This document shows positions 17,401-24,968 of a stretch of 64,000 bases of DNA, one piece after another. Numbering within the stretch: position 1 is the stretch's first letter; every line of letters begins with the position of its first letter. The notes under the pieces are model-generated. The model was given only the letters and a program-made list of their open reading frames with translations. It did no database searches and had not been told where the DNA came from. Both the position numbers and the translations under genes were made by a program. This stretch comes from Paenibacillus lentus (GTDB taxonomy: Bacteria; Bacillota; Bacilli; Paenibacillales; Paenibacillaceae): positions 2,914,001 through 2,978,000 of the forward strand of contig NZ_CP034248.1 in the NCBI RefSeq assembly GCF_003931855.1, read 5' to 3'.

Positions 17401-17513
17401 AGGGTTAACCAGCCTAACGTCGCTCGGACATAGCGCCATTTCGAGCGCTTCGGCACTTTTGCCTTGTTTCTCTGTTGCTTTTTGTTGGAGCTTGTATCGT
17501 TATCGCGAGCCAT
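14442..17513 (-). CDS. Class A penicillin-binding protein (PBP1A type) with two FN3-like domains
   Basis: Bifunctional peptidoglycan polymerase at the cell membrane; 1023 residues. After a basic cytoplasmic N-terminus there is a membrane helix (LGWLTLLGFAAVLFAGGAVF, about 34-53). The GT51 domain shows AVIAIEDNNFDHHIGVD and GGSTLTQQLARRVFL. The transpeptidase domain has SxxK in QPGSTMKPIAAY, SxN in NESRNVPAVK, and KTG in IVGKTGSTQNYADVWF. The last 190 or so residues contain two fibronectin-III-like repeats (APSDVQMTSVGGSAKITFAK, and SAPAQVGVLSNDQEITVTWG). Start ATG behind AGGAGG. Confidence 0.93.
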   Translation of the reverse strand: MARDNDTSSNKKQQRNKAKVPKRSKWRYVRATLGWLTLLGFAAVLFAGGAVFGYVSSIVKDDPVRSRADIEAKINHNEMTGFAYFRDGSGIGQLRSEEDRRPISYNEIPASVIDAVIAIEDNNFDHHIGVDFKGTMRAVKQRLLKEDIQTGGSTLTQQLARRVFLNLDKTANRKVKEILLAVRLERFLSKQEIITAYLNKVPFGNGSNGYQVYGIKAAAKGIFNITNLNDLNIAQTAYLAGLPQLPSTYSAFNGKGEFNEEAFARAIKRQQLVLLRMLEENKISREQYNEALAFDIKASLAQQTKKAYETYPYLMLETERQGALVLAMMNNPEMSKEEVLASPQLLEEARQQLLTGGYRVYTTIDKQVYNSMHKVSENADNFSPYSEKKGLEQVAAIMLDNRSGAILGMIEGRDFYTEQMNYATQMKRQPGSTMKPIAAYLPAMELGLIQPASIIDDSPIILRDYSKGYHIPVNASGGYKGLVTARTALNESRNVPAVKVFNQTVGIEQAWEFSKKLGITTLEEEDYGAQTGVLGGLKYGVTVEELTNAYSTIANGGEFTDAYMIEKITDFKGNVIYKHKVEPERVFSEQTAYLMTDMLRTVITNGTGRSLKSDFKNYGKIPIVGKTGSTQNYADVWFMGYTPDVSLGVWIGYKEPINTLSNAGKSRARSIWAKVMNEVTESKPELFEKKQFDKPEGIVSKTVSGYSGKLPTALTKQAGKTVTDIFNAKYVPTEPDDVLVRAKYVIYEGVNYIPHDTTPSDMLLEKVVMKREKPIKELVDDLQKAFSSMRGGHKSISFYMPKDAGEDAPTKLDPRVDDGKDPAAPSDVQMTSVGGSAKITFAKNTEKDVVGYRLYRSIGGGPFQSTGKVVLTGQDTTFTDSGTSGNYAYHITAVDVAGRESAPSAVISFDSWEGIHNSDDSGQDELPEPDLDNLVSPSAPAQVGVLSNDQEITVTWGANASEEYIANYQVYFSDTVDGTYSRLGSTPSTQFSFKTDAASGWIRITAINALGESTPSASVQFNK

Positions 17514-17539
17514 GAAATATCCTCCTTTTTAACAGCAAC

Positions 17540-17545
17540 ATTATA
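17540..17545 (-). promoter_or_regulatory. Candidate extended -10 of the PBP gene
   Basis: On the minus strand TGCTATAAT (extended -10) lies 26 bp before the ATG of the PBP gene. A TTGAAA lies upstream, but at a longer than usual spacing. Confidence 0.4.
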
Positions 17546-17737
17546 GCACAAATTAAGGGATTTGAATGCTCTTTCAAGGAATGGTCATACAGAAAAAACT
17601 TCAGATGCCCAGGGGCAGGGGGTTTTCTTAAAAGTATGTATGTAATGACTAACTAAAATCCATATCAATAAAAACCTGGTAAGACATCCTTCATAGTGGG
17701 ATTCTCAATCAGAAAATATGCAGCTCTTTTCGGGAAT

Positions 17738-17778
17738 AAAAAAACCGACTCTCGTCATAAGGACGAAGTCGGTTTTTG
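17738..17778 (-). terminator. Terminator of rpsD
   Basis: On the minus strand AAAAACCGACT and AGTCGGTTTTT pair around a GTCC/GAC-containing loop, and the RNA would end in a U run from the A tract at 17738. Confidence 0.85.
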
Positions 17779-17784
17779 TTCTTA

Positions 17785-18384
17785 TTAACGGTTGTAGAAC
17801 TCGACGATTTGTGTCTCATCGATGTCCTGGGACAACTCGGAACGTTCTGGCAAACGAATGAATTTGCCTTCCAGTGCCGTGTCGTTGAACTCAAGGTAAG
17901 CAGGAACGTGCGAACGGTTCTCCAAAGCTTCCTTAATTGTAGAAAGATTGCGGCTTCTTTCACGAAGACCGATTACATCGCCAGGGCTTACAGAGTAAGA
18001 AGCGATGTCGACTTTCTTGCCGTTAACAGTAACGTGGCCGTGGGATACCAATTGGCGTGCACCAGCACGAGAGTTGGAGAAGCCCAGGCGATACACAAGA
18101 TTGTCTAGACGAGTCTCGAGGAGGAACATGAAGTTCTCACCCGCGATACCGCTCATTTTTTGCGCTTTGTTAAACAAAGTGCGGAATTGTTTTTCGCCAA
18201 GACCGTACATGTGGCGAAGTTTTTGTTTTTCTTGAAGCTGCATGCCGTAGTTGCTAATTTTTCTGCGTTGGGTTGGGCCATGCTGTCCCGGAGGGAAAGG
18301 GCGCTTCAATTCTTTTCCAGTGCCGCTCAAGGAAATGCCGAGACGGCGGCTAAGTTTAAATTTAGGACCAGTGTAACGTGCCAT
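17785..18384 (-). CDS. rpsD: 30S ribosomal protein S4
   Basis: Primary 16S rRNA-binding protein and, in bacilli, a translational or transcriptional autoregulator. 199 residues, full length. It has [36 protein letters not shown], the [12 protein letters not shown] segment and the S4 domain [33 protein letters not shown], ending in FYNR. The ribosome site is AAAGGAG. It is monocistronic: its own promoter, a roughly 200-nt leader and its own terminator. Confidence 0.97.
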   Translation of the reverse strand: MARYTGPKFKLSRRLGISLSGTGKELKRPFPPGQHGPTQRRKISNYGMQLQEKQKLRHMYGLGEKQFRTLFNKAQKMSGIAGENFMFLLETRLDNLVYRLGFSNSRAGARQLVSHGHVTVNGKKVDIASYSVSPGDVIGLRERSRNLSTIKEALENRSHVPAYLEFNDTALEGKFIRLPERSELSQDIDETQIVEFYNR

Positions 18385-18582
18385 TGTATAGGTAGACTCC
18401 TTTAATTTAAAATTTTCGTTATAGGGTTCTACTTGCGCGGACTTTGTTTATGTGAGCGAAGGATAGAATAAGATTACACTCATCTGCCAGGAAAGTTCAG
18501 CCGCTGTCCCGACAGCAACAAAATCCAGAGGGTGCCGCATGCGTTACGCCCCAATCAAAGACCTATCCAGTCTTCATCAACA
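18385..18582 (-). promoter_or_regulatory. Long 5' leader of rpsD, candidate S4 autoregulatory RNA
   Basis: About 200 nt lie between the predicted transcription start and the rpsD ATG, with GC-rich self-complementary blocks (GGGGCG, GCATGCGGCACCC, CTGTCGGGACAG). Firmicute rpsD genes commonly carry a structured leader bound by S4. I infer the same here from position and length; I did not fold it. Confidence 0.45.
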
Positions 18583-18588
18583 ATATAT

Positions 18589-18616
18589 ATTATATGAAAT
18601 CATTGAATAAAGTCAA
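18589..18616 (-). promoter_or_regulatory. Sigma-A promoter of rpsD
   Basis: Minus strand: TTGACT (18611-18616), 16-bp spacer, TATAAT (18589-18594). A strong match, as expected for a ribosomal protein gene. The rest of the roughly 280-bp stretch to 18893 has only a weak TAAAAT near 18680 and no other structure that I see. Confidence 0.75.
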
Positions 18617-18893
18617 GATGTGATTTTTGTATGAAAAGCGAGGTTTATGTCGATAGGGCTTTCGGCCTAAAATAATGTGGTAAAATGATGTGAATTTAAT
18701 GCAAAAAGACAAGGAAGATAGTAAAATAAACATATAGTCACAGAAATCGGAATCGCAAAAGCAATCATAAAAGTGGAATGGAATTACAAGACGGAACTGA
18801 CGACCATAGCAGCTGTACTAAATGGACAGAGTTGAATAGCTTAGGTTACCAATAAATCGCCGTATTTCAAGTGCGACGAAAAGGAGTTTTCCT

Positions 18894-20840
18894 ATGGCCA
18901 AACAATCAAGAGATGACCCGATGATAGAACCAATTCCGAATTCTTCGCTGTCTATGTTATTTGAAGAAGCTAGCGAACATATGAGTTGGCTGGAGCAGCT
19001 TGATATTACAGAGCATGATTACTTATATATTGAACCATTCATTCAGAAAGGCTACGCCGATTGGAAGCAAGAGGTGTCTGAATTACCCGAAATTGGAGGG
19101 GCGCGGTGGTTTGTGGCCAATCATCAGGGAGCAATCCTTGAGGCGGATATGCCGATTCTGCCGCTCGTTGCAGAGACGCTGACCGCCAGCGTGCAAACTC
19201 TCCAGTGTGCCGTTAGGTCATTTGAGCAACACAGCTGTATTGCTGTTCCGGTTTTTACACGGACGAAAGGTCAATTGTTTACCATATTCGGCTGTGTGTT
19301 AGGAGAGGGGCTGGATGCAACGGTGTCTACTCTTCTGGTAAAAACGAATGCCCATTATTTTCGTGCGTGTTTTTACAAGAGAGTTGAAGCCTGGTTCGTG
19401 CTTGATTTGCTGACGATTCAGAAGCAGGCAAAACGTGAGGAGCATCGCCGCTCGATATTATTTCAGGCCGTTCAGAAGCTGCATGGCAAAATTGATGTTG
19501 ACTCCATCTTGTCCGAAGTGTTTGAGAGAATTGCTGGAATGTACCCGGATGCCAAGGTGGAGCTATTGATGTCTCAGGATCATTTAAGCCGCGATCCGAG
19601 AGTGAAGTCCCTCCTGCTGCATGGGGAGCAGGAGCATGTATGCGTCCGGGCATTTATGGAAGGCAGAATGCTGCGTAAAGAACTTGAAGGCGCTGAAGGG
19701 GAGCCTTTTCTTGAAATTGGAGTACCGCTAATTGGCAAGCAGGGGGTCTACGGGGTGTTTCATTTGCTCCTGCCGCAGGATCAGGTGGAGGAAGTCGATT
19801 TACAGCTGATCAGTATGCTAGCCGACACGGCAGGAACGGCATTTGAAAATGCAAAGCTGTATGAGCAGTCCAATCTGTTAATTAGCGAACTACGGCTCAT
19901 TAATGAACTGACTAAACGGTTGAATCAAAGTCTGCGTCCTAAGGAAGTATTTAAATTCGCAACTGAAGAATTGCTGTCGATCTTTAAGGCCGAATACTGC
20001 TGCATATCGCAAATTGCCAAAGAGAACGAGCATTTCGAAGTCATGTCTAGCAATGTACCGTCATTGTCCCAGAAAGAATTTTTTCCGAAGGATTATGGCT
20101 TTAGCGGTTTGGTCTACTCTACCCAAGAACCGATTATATTGTCCGATTATAAGGCTTATGGCAAATTTGCATCTAAATTAATGGAGGATACGGATTCCCG
20201 CTCCCTTATCGCGGCCCCTTTAATCGTAAGGGGAGAAGTGAACGGCGTCATCATGTTGTCTCACCGGGAAGAGCGATTTTTTTCATATGAGAATTACAAA
20301 TTGCTGCAAGTTCTGGCTTCCCATATCGGACTAGCCATCGCCAATGCTTCTCTGCATGCCGAGGTGAGAAGAATGGCGAACCGGGATATGCTGACAGGAC
20401 TGTATGCTCGCCATTACTTGGATGATACGATTCAAGAGTTTCAGAAGAAGGATAACAACGGTTCATTAATCATTGTTGATATTGACCAATTCAAGGGGGT
20501 CAATGATACGTATGGGCATCAAACGGGGGATCAAATACTGAAGCAAGTTTGCTCGGTCATTACTGGTACGATTCGCAAAACGGATATTGCCGCCCGGTGG
20601 GGCGGAGAGGAGTTGGCCTTGTATTTGCCGGGAGCGAGCATTGAACACGGCCATCAAATTGCAGAGATGATCCGTTTGCGGGTGGAGCAGGAGACAGAGC
20701 CCAGGGTGACCGTTTCCTGCGGCATTGCGGAATGGAATCGGGATGATGAGAAAATTAGCGTCGAATCGTTGTTTTATCAGGCGGACATGGCATTGTATAA
20801 GGCGAAAAATAACGGAAGAAATCAAACGCAAATAGGTTAA
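18894..20840 (+). CDS. GAF-domain diguanylate cyclase (GGDEF), YtrP-like
   Basis: 648 residues, cytosolic; no membrane helix seen. Two GAF-like sensor regions occupy the middle (about 190-320, DSILSEVFERIAGMYP, and 330-490, RPKEVFKFATEELLSIFKAEYCC). The C-terminal GGDEF domain starts at MLTGLYARHYLDD. It keeps the GTP/metal-binding DIDQFKGVNDTYGH and the active-site loop RWGGEELALYLPG (GGEEL), so it is probably catalytically competent for c-di-GMP. It is divergent from rpsD, the same neighbourhood as B. subtilis ytrP. The ribosome site is AAGGAG. Confidence 0.88.
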   Translation: MAKQSRDDPMIEPIPNSSLSMLFEEASEHMSWLEQLDITEHDYLYIEPFIQKGYADWKQEVSELPEIGGARWFVANHQGAILEADMPILPLVAETLTASVQTLQCAVRSFEQHSCIAVPVFTRTKGQLFTIFGCVLGEGLDATVSTLLVKTNAHYFRACFYKRVEAWFVLDLLTIQKQAKREEHRRSILFQAVQKLHGKIDVDSILSEVFERIAGMYPDAKVELLMSQDHLSRDPRVKSLLLHGEQEHVCVRAFMEGRMLRKELEGAEGEPFLEIGVPLIGKQGVYGVFHLLLPQDQVEEVDLQLISMLADTAGTAFENAKLYEQSNLLISELRLINELTKRLNQSLRPKEVFKFATEELLSIFKAEYCCISQIAKENEHFEVMSSNVPSLSQKEFFPKDYGFSGLVYSTQEPIILSDYKAYGKFASKLMEDTDSRSLIAAPLIVRGEVNGVIMLSHREERFFSYENYKLLQVLASHIGLAIANASLHAEVRRMANRDMLTGLYARHYLDDTIQEFQKKDNNGSLIIVDIDQFKGVNDTYGHQTGDQILKQVCSVITGTIRKTDIAARWGGEELALYLPGASIEHGHQIAEMIRLRVEQETEPRVTVSCGIAEWNRDDEKISVESLFYQADMALYKAKNNGRNQTQIG

Positions 20841-20861
20841 TCATAGGAAATTTAAAGTAAG

Positions 20862-20889
20862 AACTGCCTCACAGTGTGAGGCAGTTTTT
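20862..20889 (+). terminator. Terminator after the GGDEF gene
   Basis: GAACTGCCTCACA / TGTGAGGCAGTTTTT, a 12-bp stem with almost no loop between the CACA and TGTG, and five T. Confidence 0.85.
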
Positions 20890-20979
20890 GCGATTTTCAG
20901 TGAATAGATTCTTGGGGCAGGGACAGCCTACAGCTAACAGTGTATAAACAGTGTATAGCCCGAAGGGAGGAAACAGCAG

Positions 20980-21816
20980 ATGAGTATGAGTCTACTTCAC
21001 AGGTTCATCCTGACGAGCTTTTGCTTTCTAACCGTAATTATGATGTCGTCCTGCGGATTACAAGAAGCCGAGACCGGCGAAGAATGGTTTAATCAGACTT
21101 GGTCTGGCTTGGCTGGTGTTGACACTTTGACTTTTCAGGGCCAGGCTGCACTGTGGCGCGGGGAGCAAAGGGTGCTGGAGCAAAATTTGAGTTATACCGG
21201 AAAGTTGGATGACCATCATCGTCTGACGATACGAACGGTGTTATCGGAAGGAGATCCGAGAAGCCTGCTGGCATTTGGGCAACGTACGGGGGAAGTATAC
21301 GAGACGAAGCTTCAGGCGGTTGAACGGCGTTGGCACATCGAGTCTGATGAAGAGGCTCTCGGTAAAGGCTTGGCAAGGCTAAATCCCCTGGAACAGCTGG
21401 AGCATATCCGCAAGGCAAGCAAATCGGTTAAGCTGGAAAGCGGGGCGGCGAGAGGAACAAAAGTGCTGCGCATTGAGCTCGAACCCCAAGATGCTCTTGC
21501 TTTGATTAGTGGAGAGCTGGAAGAGGAAATGAGTCAGGTTAAACAGAAATACGAGGGGAAGCTGGCAAAACTACCTGACGCGCAGCAGGCAAAGTTAGCG
21601 AGCCAGGCGGAGCGAGTATGGAGCGCCGGGCGGGACCAGCTTGTGCAAATGCTGGATCAAGCCGAATTCCAAACGGTCTACCACCTGACCATCAATGCCA
21701 AGACTGGCCTCCCGGTTCGCTTGACCTTGGAATCCAAAGCAGCCTATTTAAGTCCGCAAGGAGTTTCGCAGCAGGAAATATTGCGGACGGATAATCGATT
21801 TGCTGACTATAAATAA
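20980..21816 (+). CDS. Predicted lipoprotein, unknown function
   Basis: 278 residues. An N-terminal hydrophobic stretch (LHRFILTSFCFLTVIMMSSCG) ends in a lipobox-like MSSC with the lipidated Cys near residue 25. The mature part has an early LAGVDTLTFQGQAALWRGEQ and a long helical segment (LEEEMSQVKQKYEGKLAKL, then DAQQAKLASQAERVW). It ends with a beta-rich TVYHLTINAKTGLPVRLTLE, reminiscent of LolA/LppX-type lipoproteins, although I cannot assign the family. The ribosome site is AGGGAGG. Confidence 0.75.
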   Translation: MSMSLLHRFILTSFCFLTVIMMSSCGLQEAETGEEWFNQTWSGLAGVDTLTFQGQAALWRGEQRVLEQNLSYTGKLDDHHRLTIRTVLSEGDPRSLLAFGQRTGEVYETKLQAVERRWHIESDEEALGKGLARLNPLEQLEHIRKASKSVKLESGAARGTKVLRIELEPQDALALISGELEEEMSQVKQKYEGKLAKLPDAQQAKLASQAERVWSAGRDQLVQMLDQAEFQTVYHLTINAKTGLPVRLTLESKAAYLSPQGVSQQEILRTDNRFADYK

Positions 21817-21850
21817 CGACAGAAGCATTATCGAATCAATCCTTGATCTC

Positions 21851-21880
21851 TTGGAAGAGAATGGGCCATCGTGCTACAAT
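21851..21880 (+). promoter_or_regulatory. Candidate promoter of the M29 aminopeptidase gene
   Basis: TTGGAA (21851-21856), 18-bp spacer, and TACAAT (21875-21880) preceded by TGC, giving an extended -10. It lies 96 bp before the aminopeptidase start. Confidence 0.55.
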
Positions 21881-21975
21881 AGAGAATGAATTTACCACTG
21901 TTCAACTAGAGAAGCAGCGCCTTATCCTAGTTTATCAGATGCTGCTTATGTAAATCAGAGGAGGCGTATGTCTGT

Positions 21976-23091
21976 ATGCGAGATCCAAGAATACAGAAAT
22001 TGGCAGAGAATTTGGTTGGATATTCAGTCAATGTTCAACCAGGAGAGAATGTGCTTGTTGAAATGATCGGTAATGAACGGGATTTACTGATCGCGATCAT
22101 CGAAGAGGTTGGCAAAAAGGGCGGGAATGCTTTCGTTGAACTAACCGACCGAACGGTGCAACGTTCACTTTTCAAATATGCAAGTGAAGAGCAAATGAGA
22201 ACGTGGGCAGAGATTGATCTGAACCGGATGAAACAGATGGATTGTTATATCGGCATCCGTGCAGGTACGAATGTAAACGAGCTGTCTGATGTTCCAGAAG
22301 ATAAAATGAAGCTTTACAATTCACTCTACTCTCATCCGGTACATAGTGAGCAGCGAGTGAAGCATACGAAGTGGGTCGTTCTTCGTTACCCGAATGCTAG
22401 TATGGCACAATTGGCCAATACTAGCACTGAAGCATTCGAGAATTTTTATTTCGATGTGTGCAATCTGGATTATGCTAAGATGGATCGGGCTCAGGACGCG
22501 TTGGCTGATTTAATGAAACGTACGGACAAAGTCCGGATAACTGGTCCAGGTACTGATTTGTCCTTCTCCATTAAAGGGATAGGAGCCATTAAATGTTCAG
22601 GAGAGCACAACATCCCAGACGGTGAAGTCTACACCGCGCCGGTAAGAGACTCCGTAAATGGAACGATCAGTTATAATACGCCTACTTTGTATAATGGAAT
22701 TACGTTCGAGAACATTAAATTCCGTTTCGAGAAGGGGAAGATCGTTGAGGCAACCAGCAACGATACGGACAACCTGAATAAAATTTTGGATACGGACGAC
22801 GGCTCCAGATTTATCGGTGAGTTTGCGATCGGATTTAATCCTTATATTTTGCATCCGATGAAGGATATTCTGTTCGATGAGAAGATTGCCGGCAGCCTTC
22901 ATTTCACGCCAGGGCAAGCTTATGAGGAAGCGTTTAATGGGAACAAATCGTCGATCCACTGGGATTTGGTGCTGATTCAACGTCCGGAATATGGCGGCGG
23001 GGAGATTTATTTCGATGATGTACTCATCCGCAAAGATGGCATTTTTGTATTGCCGGAACTAGAAGGATTGAATCCGGAGAACTTGAAATAA
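21976..23091 (+). CDS. Aminopeptidase of family M29 (AmpS/PepS/AmpT)
   Basis: 371 residues. A metal-dependent cytosolic exopeptidase that trims N-terminal residues from peptides. The N-terminal part (NLVGYSVNVQPGENVLVEM) is the usual alpha/beta segment. Metal ligands are expected in CSGEHNIPDGEVYTAP (Glu), GEFAIGFNP (Glu), and SIHWDLVLI plus GGEIYFDDVLIRKDG (His/Asp), all present. Start ATG after GAGGAGG (slightly distant); a TTG-type alternative is not needed. It is a single gene with its own candidate promoter. Confidence 0.92.
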   Translation: MRDPRIQKLAENLVGYSVNVQPGENVLVEMIGNERDLLIAIIEEVGKKGGNAFVELTDRTVQRSLFKYASEEQMRTWAEIDLNRMKQMDCYIGIRAGTNVNELSDVPEDKMKLYNSLYSHPVHSEQRVKHTKWVVLRYPNASMAQLANTSTEAFENFYFDVCNLDYAKMDRAQDALADLMKRTDKVRITGPGTDLSFSIKGIGAIKCSGEHNIPDGEVYTAPVRDSVNGTISYNTPTLYNGITFENIKFRFEKGKIVEATSNDTDNLNKILDTDDGSRFIGEFAIGFNPYILHPMKDILFDEKIAGSLHFTPGQAYEEAFNGNKSSIHWDLVLIQRPEYGGGEIYFDDVLIRKDGIFVLPELEGLNPENLK

Positions 23092-23175
23092 ACGATAATT
23101 GAACTTGCTAGGGAAGCGGATTCAATGTATCATGGTAATATATTTATTCCAAAGTGAGACGCGGAGGGATTCTAA

Positions 23176-23421
23176 GTGGCGAACAACAATCAAGCGGTAG
23201 TTGAAATTGCCCAAACAGCGGGCAAATTTGCATCATCGATCGTTCTTCAAGCAGACAATAAGTATATTGATGTAAAGAGTATTTTGGGTCTCTTCACGAC
23301 GCTCGTGAACACGCAAAGCTATGAATTGCACGTTCACGGACCAGATGCGGACGAAGCGAAGGCAGCCGTATCCGAAGTTTTTAAGAAGCATGGTTTGAAC
23401 GTGAAGGTCGTAGCCGAATAA
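23176..23421 (+). CDS. HPr-like protein lacking the phosphorylatable His, with an HPr-Ser46-type motif
   Basis: 81 residues from GTG, with GGAGG upstream and a stop codon directly in front, so there is no hidden N-terminal extension. VEIAQTAGKF matches HPr helix 1 after the active-site loop, then ADNKYIDVKSILGL matches the NGKxVNLKSIMGV segment with the Ser46 equivalent, and PDADEAKAAVSEVFKKHGL matches helix 3. The first beta strand and the GIHARPA loop with His15 are absent. An extra strand-like LNVKVVAE follows helix 3. It cannot act as a PTS carrier as seen; a Crh-like, Ser-phosphorylated role is an inference. Confidence 0.75.
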   Translation: MANNNQAVVEIAQTAGKFASSIVLQADNKYIDVKSILGLFTTLVNTQSYELHVHGPDADEAKAAVSEVFKKHGLNVKVVAE

Positions 23422-23433
23422 GATTCGTTCAAA

Positions 23434-23472
23434 GAAGCACTCTTGCCGCTTACAGGCAGGAGTGCTTTTTTT
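23434..23472 (+). terminator. Terminator after the HPr-like gene
   Basis: AGCACTC-TTGCC / GGCAGGAGTGCT stem followed by seven T. Confidence 0.85.
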
Positions 23473-23635
23473 GAGAATTTGTGTCTTTTGGCATAGTTGT
23501 GGCAAATATCATATCTATTTGGAGACACTTGGGAAGCGGATTATTTTGAGAGGTTCTTGTATTGGCTTCCGATTTCGTCTAATATTAAGAATAGAGTAGA
23601 TGAGATCGACTTTATGGACATAGGGGGGAAGAAAC

Positions 23636-23923
23636 ATGACTTCATCTGATTTGCAGGAGCAACTGAATCTGAAAGCATTAAATCTTCTGCAGGAAGATGC
23701 AGATAAAATACAGAAGCTGATCGAAGTACAGATGGAGAACCTGGCTACGCGTTACTGCCCTCTCTATGAGGAAGTATTGGATACCCAGATGTACGGTTTC
23801 TCCAGACAGGTTGATTATGCGGTTCGTGTCGGGCTCATTCAAGAATTAACAGGCAAACAGCTTGTGAATAAGCTGGAACGAAATTTAGCTCTGTTATACG
23901 AAGCGATGAACAATAGAGAGTAG
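23636..23923 (+). CDS. ylaN: YlaN family protein (DUF1507)
   Basis: 95 residues, all-helical. It matches YlaN through [22 protein letters not shown], then the signature [28 protein letters not shown] and the C-terminal [13 protein letters not shown]. subtilis YlaN is needed under iron limitation and modulates Fur. The start ATG has AGGGGGGAAG upstream. In B. subtilis it precedes ftsW; here ftsW is about 1 kb away on the opposite strand. Confidence 0.92.
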   Translation: MTSSDLQEQLNLKALNLLQEDADKIQKLIEVQMENLATRYCPLYEEVLDTQMYGFSRQVDYAVRVGLIQELTGKQLVNKLERNLALLYEAMNNRE

Positions 23924-23958
23924 CCTGTTTAGTAGTAGACAGGCTTACATACTAACAG

Positions 23959-24005
23959 AAAGCGTACAAGCTGTGAGAGCCACATGCTGTACGCTTTTTT
24001 ATTTT
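23959..24005 (+). terminator. Terminator after ylaN
   Basis: AAAGCGTACA / TGTACGCTTT 10-bp stem with a 19-base loop and a T-rich tail. Confidence 0.8.
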
Positions 24006-24046
24006 TATCCTGTTATATTTGGTTTTAAGCATTGCCCGCCATCCTG

Positions 24047-24324
24047 TCAAACGAGGAAGAATGAAACACCGAGAATCGCGTAGACAGTAAGTAAAAGCAA
24101 ACCTTCGTACCAGTTCGTCTGCCCATCTTGGGTAATCGATTTGGCGATGAAGACCGATACGCCAATGGCTGCGCTTTACCAAGAAATCCGGCAACGAAGA
24201 TGACGGAAATAGCGGATATGATAAACTGCAAAGTGGCTGACCAATGTAAGTAATGTCCTACGGCACTGAGTATAAAGAAAATCATTAATAGAGACGGCGT
24301 CAAATATTTTCGCATTTGCATCAT
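24047..24324 (-). pseudogene. Remnant of a cation/proton antiporter (Ca2+/H+, CaCA type), internally deleted
   Basis: An ATG at 24324 behind GAGGAG begins MMQMRKYLTPSLLMIFFILS and continues through two hydrophobic segments to the family start of repeat 1 (FVAGFLGKA). The frame then shifts. The extreme C-terminus of the family follows in another frame: AIGVSVFIAKSITQDGQTNW, then YEGLLLLTVYAILGVSFFLV and a stop at 24047. Intact CaCA exchangers are about 350 residues; only about 90 codons remain, so some 250 codons between the joined ends are missing. Non-functional. Confidence 0.75.
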
Positions 24325-24501
24325 GGCTCCTCGGCTTGAGTGAAATGGGGTTGCGGATAGTATAACAATACGAATTGAGTTCAAATTAGTATAACCATTT
24401 CGTGGAAATAAAAACGATGCAAAAAAAGAATATTCCCCATTTGCTTTAAAAGAGCGAAGGATTTACAATAAATAATAATGAGGTTGAAGGAGGAATGAAC
24501 C

Positions 24502-24864
24502 ATGACCGAACAATTACAGTTAGATAATGGGCTTATTCGAATTTCAGATGACGTCGTTGCCAAAATCGCTGGGATGGCTGCCCTCGAAACACCGGGAATC
24601 GCAGCAATGTCCGGTGGCTTGTCCGAGGGATGGGCGAAGCGGTTAAGTGGCAAGAACGTGCAAAAAGGCGTCACCGTAGAAGTCGGTCAGTTGGAAGCAG
24701 CAATCGATCTCCGTATTATTGTGCTGTATGAGACGCCGATTCATGAGGTATGTCGCATGTTGCAGCAGAATGTCCGTGAAGCAGTCGAAAGCATGACAGG
24801 ACTTAAAGCCGTGGAAGTCAATGTGAAAGTAGAGGGCGTTGCATTTAAGGATGATGAAATCTAA
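24502..24864 (+). CDS. Asp23/Gls24 family envelope stress protein
   Basis: 120 residues. Typical Asp23 family pattern: GLIRISDDVVAKIAGMAALETPGI, split here as GLIRISDDVVAKI and AALETPGIAAM, then GVTVEVGQLEAAIDLRIIVLY, IHEVCRMLQQNVREAVESMTGL and VEVNVKVEGVAF. Members localise near the membrane or support fatty acid and envelope homeostasis; a second paralogue (yloU) lies at 59.7 kb. The ribosome site is AAGGAGGAA. It is followed by its own terminator and is convergent with ftsW. Confidence 0.88.
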   Translation: MTEQLQLDNGLIRISDDVVAKIAGMAALETPGIAAMSGGLSEGWAKRLSGKNVQKGVTVEVGQLEAAIDLRIIVLYETPIHEVCRMLQQNVREAVESMTGLKAVEVNVKVEGVAFKDDEI

Positions 24865-24923
24865 CAGTGCAGCGGTTTCGGTACATAGATGGTTTGTGGC
24901 AATCTGACCGAACCTGGAATTAA

Positions 24924-24958
24924 GAAGAAGACTACGGATTCCCGTAGTCTTCTTTCGA
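24924..24958. terminator. Bidirectional terminator between the Asp23 gene and ftsW
   Basis: AAGAAGACTACGG / CCGTAGTCTTCTT, a 13-bp near-perfect stem with a four-base loop, with A and T runs on both sides. Confidence 0.85.
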
Positions 24959-24968
24959 TTTTATACGA

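Noticed and set aside
18620..18893. T-box or other riboswitch before the GGDEF gene
   Set aside because: No T-box sequence, specifier loop or terminator/antiterminator pair is visible.
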